IMG/VR virus record: IMGVR_UViG_3300008107_000102
Coordinates: 25,436 to 89,435 of that record
Source of the DNA: a virus
DNA length: 64,000 nt
Direction: 5' to 3' (one strand)
In this document: positions 40,301-49,314 of the stretch, one piece after another
Numbering within the stretch: the stretch's first letter is position 1
Layout of the letters: each line of letters opens with the position of its first letter
Made by a program: the position numbers and the translations under genes
Notes under the pieces: model-generated
Told to the model about the DNA's origin: nothing
Databases searched by the model: none
Seen by the model: the letters and a program-made list of their open reading frames with translations, nothing else

Positions 40301-43083
40301 GTCAGTAGGTTCTCTACTAACATCTGTCTCTCTAACTTCATGAGTTTCTTATACTCTGCAGCTAGATTAGTAGTTGCTATGGGCCCTATACCCATAAATA
40401 AGTTATTGCCCTGGAGGCGCGCCTTAGTAGAACGCATCACTCCCCCCAGCATAGCCCCTCCTCGCATGAGGAGACCCTTCATACCTCTAGTGTTATTCTC
40501 GCTACTACTGACTATGTAGTTGAGGCTCTGGCTTCCAGTACCTAAGATTCTATGGAAGGATTCTGCCATCTCACTAAAGCTGAATACCTCTGCCATACTC
40601 ACAAAGGAGCGGCTGTCTTCCTTACCCACCCCCCATCCCCAGCGCCAGGGTGCAGCAGGTAGACTAGCCCCTACCTCGTCAATTAGTATTGCTAATTCTC
40701 GTTGTCTCTCGAAGCCTATGTTAGTGGCCCTGAGCGACACTAGGAATGGCTCCATCTTACCCGAGACTTGGTTATACCTCTCTTCAAAAGTGGCCTCTAG
40801 ACCAATAGGACGCCGCAATGAATCATGGAAGGCATCCGCAGAGCGCCTTAACTTAATGTCCTCTGCACTCCCTCTCTCATAGGGATTCATGACATCTAGT
40901 ATGAAGGGCTTAGTTATATACTCGAAGAAGGTGGACCCCCTCTCTCTATAAAATAGGTTATTGAGAGCGGGCAGTGTATTTATACGATTAGTGTAATAAT
41001 TGTCGAGGGTGCCTCCGCTAAGCCCCTGAACTTCCTGCATGTATTTAGCTAACTCGAAATTATCGATGGGAGAAAAGTCTAGTATAGGTGTGTGCTGAGG
41101 ATATCTTTTTCCTTTTGTCTTCTGTACAGCGCTATCGATAGTGCCCTGGACCATCGACTTATTTAGTTCTGCAGTTATGTAACCTAGGGGTATACCTACA
41201 CTGAAGTATAGTCCCATACTGGCCGCTGTAGTCATTACGAAGCTACTAGCAAATGTAAGCGCATTCTCGTATACACCAGCCACCGGTACCATACTATCGC
41301 GCGTCTCATCGTAGTCGAAGAATGTGCCGTAGTATGTCAGTGTTCTATCTAGTACTGCACCGAAGGCCCCCGTTATACTAGGTAGGGCCCCCACCTCATC
41401 CTTATATAGCCTGCCGAAGCCAGCCATGATAGTGTATTCATTAATGAGAGAGCCTAGGCCTGGCGCTAATAGAGCTCTATCGTAATCGCGGACCTGGTCT
41501 GGTACAGCACTGGGGGTCCCACTTAGCGCAGCGCGCGCTAGGTAGTTCTGTGCGGCTATGCCCGGCCTATTGGTATAAGACTCTAATGATTCTCTCCAGT
41601 CTAGGTGTCCGCTTACTCGAGCGCGGGCTGCGTTATTGATGGCCACCTCATAGAAATGAGAGGCTCCCAGGAAGCTGGGTAGTTGAGATATAGTAGTACC
41701 AGTAGTAGCACGTATAAATGACTTATTGGTATAACCCATCTGCGTCATCGCTATATCGGAGACGTTGAACTTATTATCAGACAATAACATGCCCTTATAA
41801 TACGCGAAGGCAGCGGGGTCATCCCCGCTAGTCAACCGTATCATGATCTCCCTATTGTGCTGAGCACTGAGGCGTCGAGTGCCCATATAGAGTACATCAG
41901 TGCCCTCCTCATCTATATTCTCGAATAGGTGTTTATTATAATGAGTACCTACGTTAGAGCCCACTATAACGCCGGCCTGCTGCAGACGATTACGTATACT
42001 GGAATCTACCCGGCCACTAGTAGCCATTAATATTGGTATGTCGGGCGCCCGCTCTACTATAGTGTTCTCGAAGTTCTCTAGTCTGGCGTAGTGAGTCCTA
42101 TCTAAATTATTATCTCGACTGATAATACTTCCACTATCATCTCTTGCTTGAGCTAGGCTCCAGCTTGCTGGGCTCAGTACTATGCCATTGGCCCTCTGCG
42201 CGTCGCGGGTCATGGCTAATATAGCTTCTGACTCACCTAATATGAATCTATTGCTAGAAGTATCTAGCTCCCTGCCGCCTGCTAAGGAACGCATATAAGT
42301 GCGGAGTTCAGCAACAAACTTAGGGTTACTGGTTTCGTAGAATATGTCCTTTTTATCAGACTTAAGGCCTATGTCAAGAAGACTACTATTAGTATTCCTG
42401 AGCATTACGCCAGCACCCATGAGTAGAGGAGCGGCTATAGCCCCTACTATACCTAGTCGCGGGGCCCTGCCTGATATTATAGCGCCGGCTCCTGCGATAC
42501 CTGATACTACCGCTCCTACCTCAAGGGCATTAGTTCCGTACTCTGTTATATAAGGAGCCGTGTGTACTCTACCTACATTGGTGCCGTCTTCTCTGGTGAT
42601 CAACTCGAGCTTAGAGTGCATCAGCGTAGTGCCCTGACCCTTATTAGCAATATAGGGTATGACGTTTAGATTACTAGATGCTGCCTTTAATGCCTGTGAC
42701 TCTCTCTTAGATATAGTCATGTCAACTACGACGGTACCACCTACCTTATCGTATAAATCCATCTCATTAGTAAATATACCCTCTGCCATTTTTATATATG
42801 GCTTCATGCTCTGATAGAATTTATCTTGCCTCTCTTGGCCTATTGTCCTGAAGCTCTCTTTATTAAAAGTATCGTGTAATAACTCTAGGGTAAAATCTGA
42901 GTGGAACCTATTGTGTGAAAACAGGGCTGCTTGTAGAGTATTCGGGCGCGCATCTCTTAGAAAACGCTGAGTCTCACTAAGAGATGACACGCCGAATCGA
43001 CTAGGGTAGTCTCCTAGTGAACCAACACCAGCCGATGGGTATTTACCTGCCTCCTCTATTTGTTTTAGTAGATCCGATTCCAC
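34387..43083 (-). CDS. Giant structural protein with PLD-like N-terminus (tape measure or ejection protein)
   Basis: 2,898 residues, the largest gene of the operon and its last. Residues about 110-430 resemble two phospholipase-D-like halves: MHSKLELI (155-162) followed by HTAPYITEYGTNALEVGAVV, and HYNK (381-384) followed by VLYMGTRRLSAQHNREIMI. The second has H-x2-K rather than H-x-K, so activity is uncertain. The rest has many glycine-rich hydrophobic segments (for example AIAAPLLMGAGVML, LIAAKAIGAIGAAVMGAPL) and long helices, as in tape measure or membrane-penetrating ejection proteins. It overlaps the upstream gene by 19 bases. Confidence 0.7.
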   Translation of the reverse strand: MESDLLKQIEEAGKYPSAGVGSLGDYPSRFGVSSLSETQRFLRDARPNTLQAALFSHNRFHSDFTLELLHDTFNKESFRTIGQERQDKFYQSMKPYIKMAEGIFTNEMDLYDKVGGTVVVDMTISKRESQALKAASSNLNVIPYIANKGQGTTLMHSKLELITREDGTNVGRVHTAPYITEYGTNALEVGAVVSGIAGAGAIISGRAPRLGIVGAIAAPLLMGAGVMLRNTNSSLLDIGLKSDKKDIFYETSNPKFVAELRTYMRSLAGGRELDTSSNRFILGESEAILAMTRDAQRANGIVLSPASWSLAQARDDSGSIISRDNNLDRTHYARLENFENTIVERAPDIPILMATSGRVDSSIRNRLQQAGVIVGSNVGTHYNKHLFENIDEEGTDVLYMGTRRLSAQHNREIMIRLTSGDDPAAFAYYKGMLLSDNKFNVSDIAMTQMGYTNKSFIRATTGTTISQLPSFLGASHFYEVAINNAARARVSGHLDWRESLESYTNRPGIAAQNYLARAALSGTPSAVPDQVRDYDRALLAPGLGSLINEYTIMAGFGRLYKDEVGALPSITGAFGAVLDRTLTYYGTFFDYDETRDSMVPVAGVYENALTFASSFVMTTAASMGLYFSVGIPLGYITAELNKSMVQGTIDSAVQKTKGKRYPQHTPILDFSPIDNFELAKYMQEVQGLSGGTLDNYYTNRINTLPALNNLFYRERGSTFFEYITKPFILDVMNPYERGSAEDIKLRRSADAFHDSLRRPIGLEATFEERYNQVSGKMEPFLVSLRATNIGFERQRELAILIDEVGASLPAAPWRWGWGVGKEDSRSFVSMAEVFSFSEMAESFHRILGTGSQSLNYIVSSSENNTRGMKGLLMRGGAMLGGVMRSTKARLQGNNLFMGIGPIATTNLAAEYKKLMKLERQMLVENLLTWEVGINGQGSRQIGNVQTSEQRQLVAKFVDQLIVYNQAIQSSPHYQQAVQRAAGATAAQEDLFRLISGRNSRFLTSSFFRNKGVIGASVLALMNVQTGLANILDASGPSFLRSINLQFGAVDVEEVRYNNRNLILEGPVMGAAYTALAVAGGYVGSEVFGSMAINRYSLSDELYANGISRLISAEAEEVLKRGTLVKKGNRFMTWGLTTAALLWAPRVITGVGNFIMNTFNRMTGQEGQVLDENYATVGSLQAWKQSVLNRVNTGTLVGNRTERTLEAWSAFVAGRISAHTPVAAISRRAKTIEVYASQAPTSYIQFFIAESRRRGSEIDKGVYSYSMGVQSAPVLGISMSVSAPLAFDANKPFAEAFIYNQEKDNVINYIQSAGNVSLAVSLTAGLVSLSALLPEYARSKILRDPTIGAGAKDLSNKMTNLAVLVDDWGGRAMNIPIAGARTAVGSFWHYSGKVIDTMAGFSYGALQGFDKLDRRLAKVIALSNFIVPPVLGALFGLTGTSPLTSSLLVGTSLAFAYSFAMKHDPWRKNVAALQSRVARVTGMNDISISRGMHTGLRRWRAYRMPLLLGTTAALFQTKTGWNISEGMDDNVMTRLATVGLYAGVNAMAVVELADLGLDPGATIERYRRMRAKVGKMHPLNPLGMWRRLRLASLERDIRSDFNTVETYLSDYRNNRRGYHSFDLLDEHLKTQHGKAYHDAMNEHGRRPSNFQVRDIIDEAGNYRLTDYGENLRTLVDSRDYLKYRNARILGPGGNRLLRSAAALGTVNIAATALLLGVGAILSGSGNQEEATAGFYNAMDGTPLEFVSNAFRLVTRRDIAVAPDPLEPLIVMADGAYKRKRGVRLINPIESNVGRMSTAIDNLRSSFVLNASNPFMSVLVFGTSVREGELGSRQTFYMQLQSTNQDISTAVYSTAPAYMFKMVKAGAMGQLYARDYRKANITDASMNDLSKDQRKFMAISVVSLTARLDPLTDKNRRRVTSPFNRASLALYRADPLMNIALSSRLQVIRNFAYQRPESLVSEMTNLGNPDGMNPRDSKKPKSYLDTLIASLSKGDMRLLAETAFPGLASRVANPLNFVQYENFIKYSSERRTGGRRVDIYAADGDWLEMGAPTSMRTEESNILGMMGSFLVNFWGKIPLINTPIMTSLAGGVAATMIAGAIGAMMSLFGVLEGGKQARAIDNVMTELRVLWAGEKAEHFIITAPQAKSPLGENRMKYEVKRGRFTYTLHASPPDGMGGEVGKRIGYFLNSSMSITANDGMDALMARVYDAPIINESTVRSIGDRDALVRKLVDSLDDAISRGSDSFLTKILNLLDSDISINNGPALFSQKAYSLLGLNEETFKIQYGDANSFLRRRIREVIEETIEREVIRNISLNPDPGDAFMISSRFRGLTSDEQIRIISASVLNELGFLFKDIKEKALIMAGATTDIEVLRSRNQRVEGWANKQGGIIDIERKKAPQWKRIFHWDSGKAPIADPSEIKVYPFFKARLSAWGSLQALGGGVMTAWGGIESLDVGSAFLRLGRSQRDELYTEAERQLLEEHAGMTVRNSITGIVTGLIAAKAIGAIGAAVMGAPLIAAIGVVAIGVGIATGLFAWGYKHLEAVTKGDAWQDFSQASERFWAGVDRAIGDIIGDKIPSVLSLGNDEVKGVITSAIGMALGAMSLVGAAASWFKGAGWSLIAKSGLGGLLGGAVITATPGVHETLARGSSVAVEGMGKITGLNMFVTPTDYLLARYKQGPGGMTLAMPGRAFQYNADRWAEASKDSAGNRTAAMLLPTPDGGDSNIQLLDPFTEREIARRARLFNVEIFGQTSWVKSARASSDWGSIKIYVRQQMLGQYKNNMAAIRATVSDTMNKLAQSATPYNTEVARLAIAVSKTVGGPAPATQSRAIISNNGNFSPELKEIAEEATRRGHIALISQETSAEQNGNTVTVTTRPSDDNSLWVNRLDGKLDREAMLRMG

Positions 43084-43700
43084 TGTTCATTGACCTCTAT
43101 ATTATCTGTATAGGAGACCTCTACCGGCACTACCGGTGTATCGTATTCTACTACTACGGGATCATTATTAGGTAATTGTATCTCTGCCTTGAAGCGCTCT
43201 GCTCGGCTAGTGCTCTGGTCCTTGACGGTGTAATCTACACTAGCACCCAGTGCATTTTTAACAATGATGCCTGTCAGTATATCGGGGTAATCAAATAAAC
43301 TAATTATATTGTTTACTGGTGTTACCTCTATACGCTCGCGGCCGGTAGACATACCTATCCACCAGTATCGTGTGTCTACTAATGACTCCTGATAGTCCAG
43401 GACTACGCGCCCTGGTACCTTAGATTGTTGCCTCCATCTCCAGATCTCTATCCTATAGGCATTCTCTAGCCTGAGTGCCTCGCTGGCTCGCGGCGTGCTG
43501 TACTGGGGGTAGGCCAGCGGTATATACTCCGGCTCGCAGGGGGCCAGCAATAAGCGTAGGGGTATAGTCGACTGGAGATGTATTCTCTGACTGGTGCCAG
43601 GCGTGACCCCACGGAGAGAACGCGGCGGCGTGATATACAGGTAGTATCGCCACGAGCCGAATAATTCCTGGAACTTAAATACAACTGGAGATAATTTCAT
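43065..43700 (-). CDS. Structural hypothetical protein
   Basis: 211 residues between terminase and the giant protein. Strand-rich with a basic, aromatic N-terminus (GSWRYYLYITPPRSL) and a beta C-terminal half (IQLPNNDPVVVEYDTPVVPV). No family recognised; a tail or connector role is likely from position. Confidence 0.5.
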   Translation of the reverse strand: MKLSPVVFKFQELFGSWRYYLYITPPRSLRGVTPGTSQRIHLQSTIPLRLLLAPCEPEYIPLAYPQYSTPRASEALRLENAYRIEIWRWRQQSKVPGRVVLDYQESLVDTRYWWIGMSTGRERIEVTPVNNIISLFDYPDILTGIIVKNALGASVDYTVKDQSTSRAERFKAEIQLPNNDPVVVEYDTPVVPVEVSYTDNIEVNEQWNRIY

Positions 43701-43773
43701 TATAGTTATGGCGCGCCTGGGGACAGCTTTTAATACATCATGGATGAGATGGGCTTATCTATTGTGGACATGA

Positions 43774-45552
43774 CTAGATTGAGGGGCGCCGCTTACGCGC
43801 TGCTAGTAGTAACCCCTTACCGCGAGCTGTAGTTAGTTCTCTATTCTTATTGAGTGTCTTGCTACTGATACTCTTGATGCCACTAGAACTTATACTGAAT
43901 CCCATGAGAGTGCTATCCTCCTTAACGCAGTTGAATACAGCGTTGACTACAGCATCTATTATGTCCTTACCACTGGCCCGCTCGTTGTGAGTTATCTTAC
44001 CACTAGCCAGTTGTAATATACCGCCCATCTCGGCCATCAGACTATGCGTCCAGGTGCTATCGCGAGGTAGTATCAGGCGCCCCTCATTGAGTAGTTGTCG
44101 CGTTAGGTTATAGTAACTCAGCTGCGCTGTATTAGTGGTACTCATCTCAGTAGAGCGTATGCCGTGAGCGTGTAGTCGTTGTATAGTGGACTGAGATTGG
44201 TACGAGTCAAATGAGCAGAGACCAATATGGCGGGCCTGACATATCTGCACTAACTTCTCCTCTATATCTAGGTAGGAGACTATACGCTGTATGCCCCTCC
44301 CCCTATCATCTCTATCACTATAGGGCTTCCACACTAGCAGACCATCTACTATGACACCCCATCTACCATCCTCTAGCTTAGTGCTCCTTACGAAGGCAAT
44401 AGCGGCACTATCCTTCTTGAGCCCGTAGTCTACGTGTAGATAGGAGCGGCCCTCACTGAGTCTCTCTAGTCTAGTTATCTGCAGTGATACGTAATGGCGT
44501 GTATCATCCCCATTGGTTATATCCAGTGGTATAGAACGCGCATCCAGACAAGAGAGACCCTTAACTGCCTCCTCTATATACTCCTTCTGGAAGAAGGAGC
44601 CGTGCCTACTAGAGCGTATGCCCTCATACTCCAGAGCTGCTGTTACGGGATCGCGTATGTAGTCCTCACTATTCTTGAGGTTATACTCACTGACCTCTGG
44701 TCGTAGATTGATATCCCAGGTGCGTAGGCGGAATGCCACCATGCGCGCATCGCGTGTCGCTACCTTATAGAGATTCTGTATGTAGTCCCCCTCACCCCAA
44801 GCAGAACTAATGGCTATCTTCTTACCTTTATCGCCGAAGGTACTCAGCCCCTTAGCTACGTTACTCCATATATCATCTGCCTTCGATTCTCCTAGCTCGT
44901 TATACTCGAAGCGGGCCGCCTCATCTAGAACTAACATCTTAAGAGAATAACCTACTAGGGACTGCGAGTTAGTGTGTTTAGCGTAGATGGCTATATTCTT
45001 AGTCGGGCAACGTATCTCCTGCGTGAGTATCTCTATCTGACCACTGTTCACTAGCCCCTTGAAGTACGCGCTCTGGCTAGCGTAGCCCCTGATTGCGCCG
45101 AATAGTGTCTCATTGACCTGGGCCCCGCTCCGCGCTATAACAAATATGGCTATAGGGGATCCACTCAGGAGACCATAGTGCTTAGCTGGGTTATCTAGGT
45201 TGATAAGGCAATAGAATTCATAGAGCACGCATATACTCGCTAGCACACTCTTACCTCCTCGTCGCCCGCACTCTAGTACCATGTTGACGTAGGAGCGGTC
45301 TGGTACCCAGGTGGTTACATCTTGCTCAGCCCATCGTTGTAGTATAGCTAGCTCATCCCCTGGTAGGGGCTCATTATAGAGAGCGCGCAGTATAGCTCTC
45401 TGAGGCGGGAATAATGTATCGCCGGGGGCCAGTAGATACTGCTCTGCAAATTCAACTATACCTATAACGTGACCAGTCCTAACCTGAGCTAGGCCTTCAT
45501 ATACTAACTCATCGAATAGTTCTATTGGATCCAGCTTACGTTTACGCGCCAA
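43774..45552 (-). CDS. terL: Terminase large subunit
   Basis: 592 residues. Walker A CGRRGGKS (95-102), Walker B MLVLDEA with Asp210-Glu211, the coupling motif region AISSAWGEGD, and a RNase H-like nuclease with LHVDYGLKKDSAAIAF, SFDSYQSQST and DIIDAVVNAVF. It packages DNA into the capsid. It overlaps the upstream gene; no portal gene follows, which is unusual and suggests capsid genes lie elsewhere. Confidence 0.9.
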   Translation of the reverse strand: MARKRKLDPIELFDELVYEGLAQVRTGHVIGIVEFAEQYLLAPGDTLFPPQRAILRALYNEPLPGDELAILQRWAEQDVTTWVPDRSYVNMVLECGRRGGKSVLASICVLYEFYCLINLDNPAKHYGLLSGSPIAIFVIARSGAQVNETLFGAIRGYASQSAYFKGLVNSGQIEILTQEIRCPTKNIAIYAKHTNSQSLVGYSLKMLVLDEAARFEYNELGESKADDIWSNVAKGLSTFGDKGKKIAISSAWGEGDYIQNLYKVATRDARMVAFRLRTWDINLRPEVSEYNLKNSEDYIRDPVTAALEYEGIRSSRHGSFFQKEYIEEAVKGLSCLDARSIPLDITNGDDTRHYVSLQITRLERLSEGRSYLHVDYGLKKDSAAIAFVRSTKLEDGRWGVIVDGLLVWKPYSDRDDRGRGIQRIVSYLDIEEKLVQICQARHIGLCSFDSYQSQSTIQRLHAHGIRSTEMSTTNTAQLSYYNLTRQLLNEGRLILPRDSTWTHSLMAEMGGILQLASGKITHNERASGKDIIDAVVNAVFNCVKEDSTLMGFSISSSGIKSISSKTLNKNRELTTARGKGLLLAARKRRPSI

Positions 45553-46330
45553 GTGTCACCTCCATACACATATTCTTAGTCTCTGTGTATTCTGTTATGT
45601 CTATGTCAGGTTGTATGGCCTTGACTAAATTAGGATCCTCATTTATAGCAACATAGAATACGTCACCTTGGGGTATCATGTGTATTGCTGCAGGGCCCGA
45701 TATTGTGTTTACTGGTAGTGATGGATTCAGATATATAGATGATACGGTACTCATAATATAGGGGCCCGCGTCTATCTCCAGCTCTATGTACTCGTCTGGT
45801 ATTGGTACCTCTAAGCGGGGTGGCGATTCTATATAGCGTAGTGTCCAGAGCACAGTTGAATTGAAGCGGATAGTCGTTACAGTTATATTCTGCGGGACCT
45901 CTAATTGTACCTCTTGATCTAGACTATTGTCTCGAGAGAATGCAGTGTAGATTATAATAGTACTGGAGCTGCCTGACCGTAGTATGTATGCGCTTATACT
46001 GCCCTCCTCCTTAGTAGAGAGGATGGCTCTCTGCAGTGGTTCTAGACCCCAGCTATCTAATTCTGAGCGCATGATAAAATTACCCCTACTATCTATCATG
46101 TCGTAGGGAGCGGGCACTCTAACAGAATGTATATCCCTATTGAGAACTACGACGGGGTAATCAGTACTACTGAGTAATTGTATTATCCACCAATCTAATA
46201 GTGGCAGAGCACCTAATAGTGTGGGGGCCCGTGTTCTAATTAATGACTCGAGGTTAATCACAATGAATAATGAGTTTAGACAGCAACGCTTTAGTAGTAT
46301 GCCCCCTACTATATGGTCAATAGCAGGCAC
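45542..46330 (-). CDS. Structural hypothetical protein
   Basis: 262 residues, strand-rich after a helical start (GGILLKRCCLNSLFIVINLE). Contains many beta segments (ISAYILRSGSSSTIIIYTAF). Possibly a connector or tail-completion protein by position. It is preceded by 167 non-coding bases, which may hold a promoter I cannot pinpoint. Confidence 0.45.
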   Translation of the reverse strand: MPAIDHIVGGILLKRCCLNSLFIVINLESLIRTRAPTLLGALPLLDWWIIQLLSSTDYPVVVLNRDIHSVRVPAPYDMIDSRGNFIMRSELDSWGLEPLQRAILSTKEEGSISAYILRSGSSSTIIIYTAFSRDNSLDQEVQLEVPQNITVTTIRFNSTVLWTLRYIESPPRLEVPIPDEYIELEIDAGPYIMSTVSSIYLNPSLPVNTISGPAAIHMIPQGDVFYVAINEDPNLVKAIQPDIDITEYTETKNMCMEVTLGA

Positions 46331-46497
46331 CGCGCATGTACTTGACTATAGATTTGAAAGGCTATAGCACGGCTCGTGTAGTAATTGACACTATGCTTAG
46401 TATTGAGATGGTAGTATGGGAATGAATGGCACTAACAGTCGAGGAGGCCAGAGAACTATACCCTGCTGGCCTCTCTACTAGGTAGCAGCTACATGGG

Positions 46498-46968
46498 TCA
46501 TGCCTCCTCGTTGAGCAGTAAATTGATAGTGTAATTGTATACTGCAGGTGGCGCTACCGAGAGTGGTGCGCTAACTACGGTTTCTATGTGCACTACAGTA
46601 CCCACGTTACTGCCGCGGTTATTACCATTAGCTGGAGTGGCACCAGTTAGGTTAGCCCCCCGTACTACCAGTGCATGAGTAAAGGGCCCTATCGTCCCCC
46701 CTGATGGCGTGAATGTGGCAGTACTAACCAGACTAGCAGTGGGGGCTGTACGCGTTGGGATAGTGATGATTGGGGTAGTGATGATGAATCTACTATAACC
46801 ACTAATCTCCCAGAGGGCTGCCTGAGCCATAGTGATATTCAGGCGGGCATCTATCTCATCGGCGGTTAATACAGTACCGATACCTAATTGGGGTCGATTG
46901 ATTAGAATGACTACTAGATTAGTATTAATCTGAGATAGTAGGAAGGAGTATAGTGCTCTTGTGTACAT
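46498..46968 (-). CDS. Structural hypothetical protein
   Basis: 156 residues. Thr/Ala/Asn-rich beta sequence (STATFTPSGGTIGPFTHALV, VVSAPLSVAPPAVYNYTINL) typical of phage tail or decoration proteins. Its ATG lies two bases after the previous gene's stop. Confidence 0.5.
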   Translation of the reverse strand: MYTRALYSFLLSQINTNLVVILINRPQLGIGTVLTADEIDARLNITMAQAALWEISGYSRFIITTPIITIPTRTAPTASLVSTATFTPSGGTIGPFTHALVVRGANLTGATPANGNNRGSNVGTVVHIETVVSAPLSVAPPAVYNYTINLLLNEEA

Positions 46969-46969
46969 A

Positions 46970-47338
46970 TTAAGGTAGTGTTATGTTAAGGCGGCTCTCT
47001 ACAGCGCCGTCGATGATTCTATACACTATATCATCATCAAGGGGGTCATATAACTCTATATCATAGAACCATGTCTGGCGGAGCGCTGTAGTAGGTATCT
47101 GCTTAGTACGTGTAGCACCTAGATAGGGTTTAATACGTGTGTAGATCACTCCATCTCTATTTACTGTAGTTAGGGGCTCAAACTCAAAGTTAGCAAATAA
47201 CTCACCATCCTCCCCATCTCGTATCTGGCCCCGGCACTGCATTGCTGTTAGATCTCCCTGACGTAGTATAGTCAGTAGATCCCAGAGGGCCCCCCGTATA
47301 ATAGCTCTATCCTTAACTAGATCTAGCTTAGTTACCAT
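46970..47338 (-). CDS. Tail-associated protein
   Basis: 122 residues. RGQIRDGEDGELFANFEFEP and TWFYDIELYDPLDDDIVYRI-IDGAV follow a pattern I know from small phage structural proteins linked to tail fibres or baseplates (a YDIEL strand followed by a G-x-V hairpin). Overlaps the upstream gene. Confidence 0.55.
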   Translation of the reverse strand: MVTKLDLVKDRAIIRGALWDLLTILRQGDLTAMQCRGQIRDGEDGELFANFEFEPLTTVNRDGVIYTRIKPYLGATRTKQIPTTALRQTWFYDIELYDPLDDDIVYRIIDGAVESRLNITLP

Positions 47339-48177
47339 AATCTCAATGTTGCTGTTACTGTCTGCTGTATAACTACGCCCTGTACAACTCTATGACTGAG
47401 GCGCACCCTATCAATTAACCACTGCTGTTTGTATAAAATACTATCTAATAATGGGGGGCTATCTAGTAGGAATAATTCCTGAGTCTGGGCTCTATATTGA
47501 TATAGCGTCGTCTCCTCACCATAATTAATAGTAGACCAGCCCGTATACGTTCCTATCCAGGGTTCCTCTAATCTAGTGGGTAACTCACCTACTAGATTAG
47601 GTAGTGTACGCGTCATCTGCTCTACGCTTGGTGGACCAAGGGGATCTAGTAGATTAGTAGGTCTCAACCTACTCCACTGGAGAGTATCAGGCGGTGCTAT
47701 ATCACCTGATACATGCTGATATTCATAGTAAGGCCATATCACTCGCCCAGTCCATACCCAGCCGGGTAATAGGGGGTGTATACCCTGACTACTTAACAAC
47801 ACCACCCTACCACTGAATATAGGTACTAGATCATTCGCTGAGGGATAACGTAGTGTATAACCACCATCTACCATTGGTATATATGGCAGGAGATGCTCTA
47901 CTAAATCTACTGGTAAGTAGATATATCGCCTATTGGCCCAGCTCTGGCCATCTATTCTTACAAATACGGCTATCTCCTGCCAGCCACGACGGCCCCATAA
48001 ATCGCCGCCCAGCCACTGAATTCCTACCCATGTGTAACTCTCTACCTCTATGACTAGTGCATCTAGGCCCTTATACTCAAATAGACCTGCCTGCGGCTGA
48101 TACGGCCGCGTGGGGTTGAGCCGCCGCTGTTCTGCTACTAGTTCTTGCCATGGTTTAATAGTACTCAATTCGGCCAA
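47332..48177 (-). CDS. Structural hypothetical protein
   Basis: 281 residues. Trp/Tyr-rich and beta-rich (VIEVESYTWVGIQWLGGDLW, YIYLPVDLVEHLLPYIPMVD). No family recognised. Overlaps both neighbours, so it belongs to the tail operon. Confidence 0.5.
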   Translation of the reverse strand: MAELSTIKPWQELVAEQRRLNPTRPYQPQAGLFEYKGLDALVIEVESYTWVGIQWLGGDLWGRRGWQEIAVFVRIDGQSWANRRYIYLPVDLVEHLLPYIPMVDGGYTLRYPSANDLVPIFSGRVVLLSSQGIHPLLPGWVWTGRVIWPYYEYQHVSGDIAPPDTLQWSRLRPTNLLDPLGPPSVEQMTRTLPNLVGELPTRLEEPWIGTYTGWSTINYGEETTLYQYRAQTQELFLLDSPPLLDSILYKQQWLIDRVRLSHRVVQGVVIQQTVTATLRLW

Positions 48178-49303
48178 TCTCCTCTTTAGCTACTAGGTAA
48201 TTATCATTCTCGTATGTAGCAAGAATGAATATATTACTCCATTCTTTTATAGATAAGAAGAATATGGGCTTATAGTCACCTTCCCTATATATTACGCCTA
48301 TCGATGATTGTATAGATACAGTACGGGCCTGTGGAGTAGACCTGCCCGGCTGTATAAGCGTATTAACTGATAGACCAGAGAACATAGTAGCCGTCAGTAA
48401 CCTTACATCTCTTATACTGACCCACCAGCTCTCTGGCCCATTTGCTAATACTATGCAGCCATCCTGTAAATACATGGCCCGGCTGCTTATACGAGTACCA
48501 TCTATTAGATACGTATCGTATAACTCTGCGCCTATAGTCTCATTTATTGTGTAGTTTCGTATAAACCTAGTAGCAGCACGGAGTAGACCTAAGTTAGGAA
48601 TTATAGGCCCCCGCGGCGGCCGGGTATTAAACCACGTCTTATCGCCTTGTCTTACACTCTCTACTGTCTCTATTGGCATTGTTACAGTTATATCCCCTAG
48701 TCTACCTACTATCTGACGGCCCCGACTAGTATAGACTGTATCTGCCTCTATCGTTGTGGCGTCTCCTATTCTATCTATGTAGAAACGACCTGAGCCCAGA
48801 GATTCTAACCATACCTCCAGGTTTATTATACTATCACTCCATCGAGATGGAACCCCAGTAGTAATCTGGAGTATTGCGTTGACTGCCGTTCTTACGTCTC
48901 CTGCTGCTGTTTCTAATATGAGGTCATTATCAATTAATCTGACTGCTTCTACTATGATGCTATCTATGTATGTGACTAGTGCAGTACGGCGTATAAGCTG
49001 TACCTCTGGCGCTATACCCTGCTCTAGGTACTCTATCACAGCCCTCTCTGCGTCAGCAGCCCAGTTAAACGGACGTGTTAGTGTCTGCGCCACTGGGGCG
49101 TTATAGGTCGGCGTGCCATCTGGCCTAGTGTAGATAGTATTATTGCCTTGTATTATAATCAGTACATCTCGTAGGTTAGAACGGGCGGGCCCTACTGTCA
49201 CTATCTTATCAGTGATAGATAGCGTACCCGTCACCTGAGACTCTACCTTACCTACTAGATATCTCATAGTTACAGACTGACCTATGTATATCAGTAATCT
49301 CAT
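48155..49303 (-). CDS. Structural hypothetical protein
   Basis: 382 residues. N-terminal beta segments (VESQVTGTLSITDKIVTVGP) then alternating helices and strands; WFNTRPPRGPIIPNLGLLRA in the middle. Baseplate or hub partner by position. Eleven bases separate it from the 1,215-residue protein. Confidence 0.5.
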   Translation of the reverse strand: MRLLIYIGQSVTMRYLVGKVESQVTGTLSITDKIVTVGPARSNLRDVLIIIQGNNTIYTRPDGTPTYNAPVAQTLTRPFNWAADAERAVIEYLEQGIAPEVQLIRRTALVTYIDSIIVEAVRLIDNDLILETAAGDVRTAVNAILQITTGVPSRWSDSIINLEVWLESLGSGRFYIDRIGDATTIEADTVYTSRGRQIVGRLGDITVTMPIETVESVRQGDKTWFNTRPPRGPIIPNLGLLRAATRFIRNYTINETIGAELYDTYLIDGTRISSRAMYLQDGCIVLANGPESWWVSIRDVRLLTATMFSGLSVNTLIQPGRSTPQARTVSIQSSIGVIYREGDYKPIFFLSIKEWSNIFILATYENDNYLVAKEEIGRIEYY

Positions 49304-49314
49304 TAGACCCTCCC

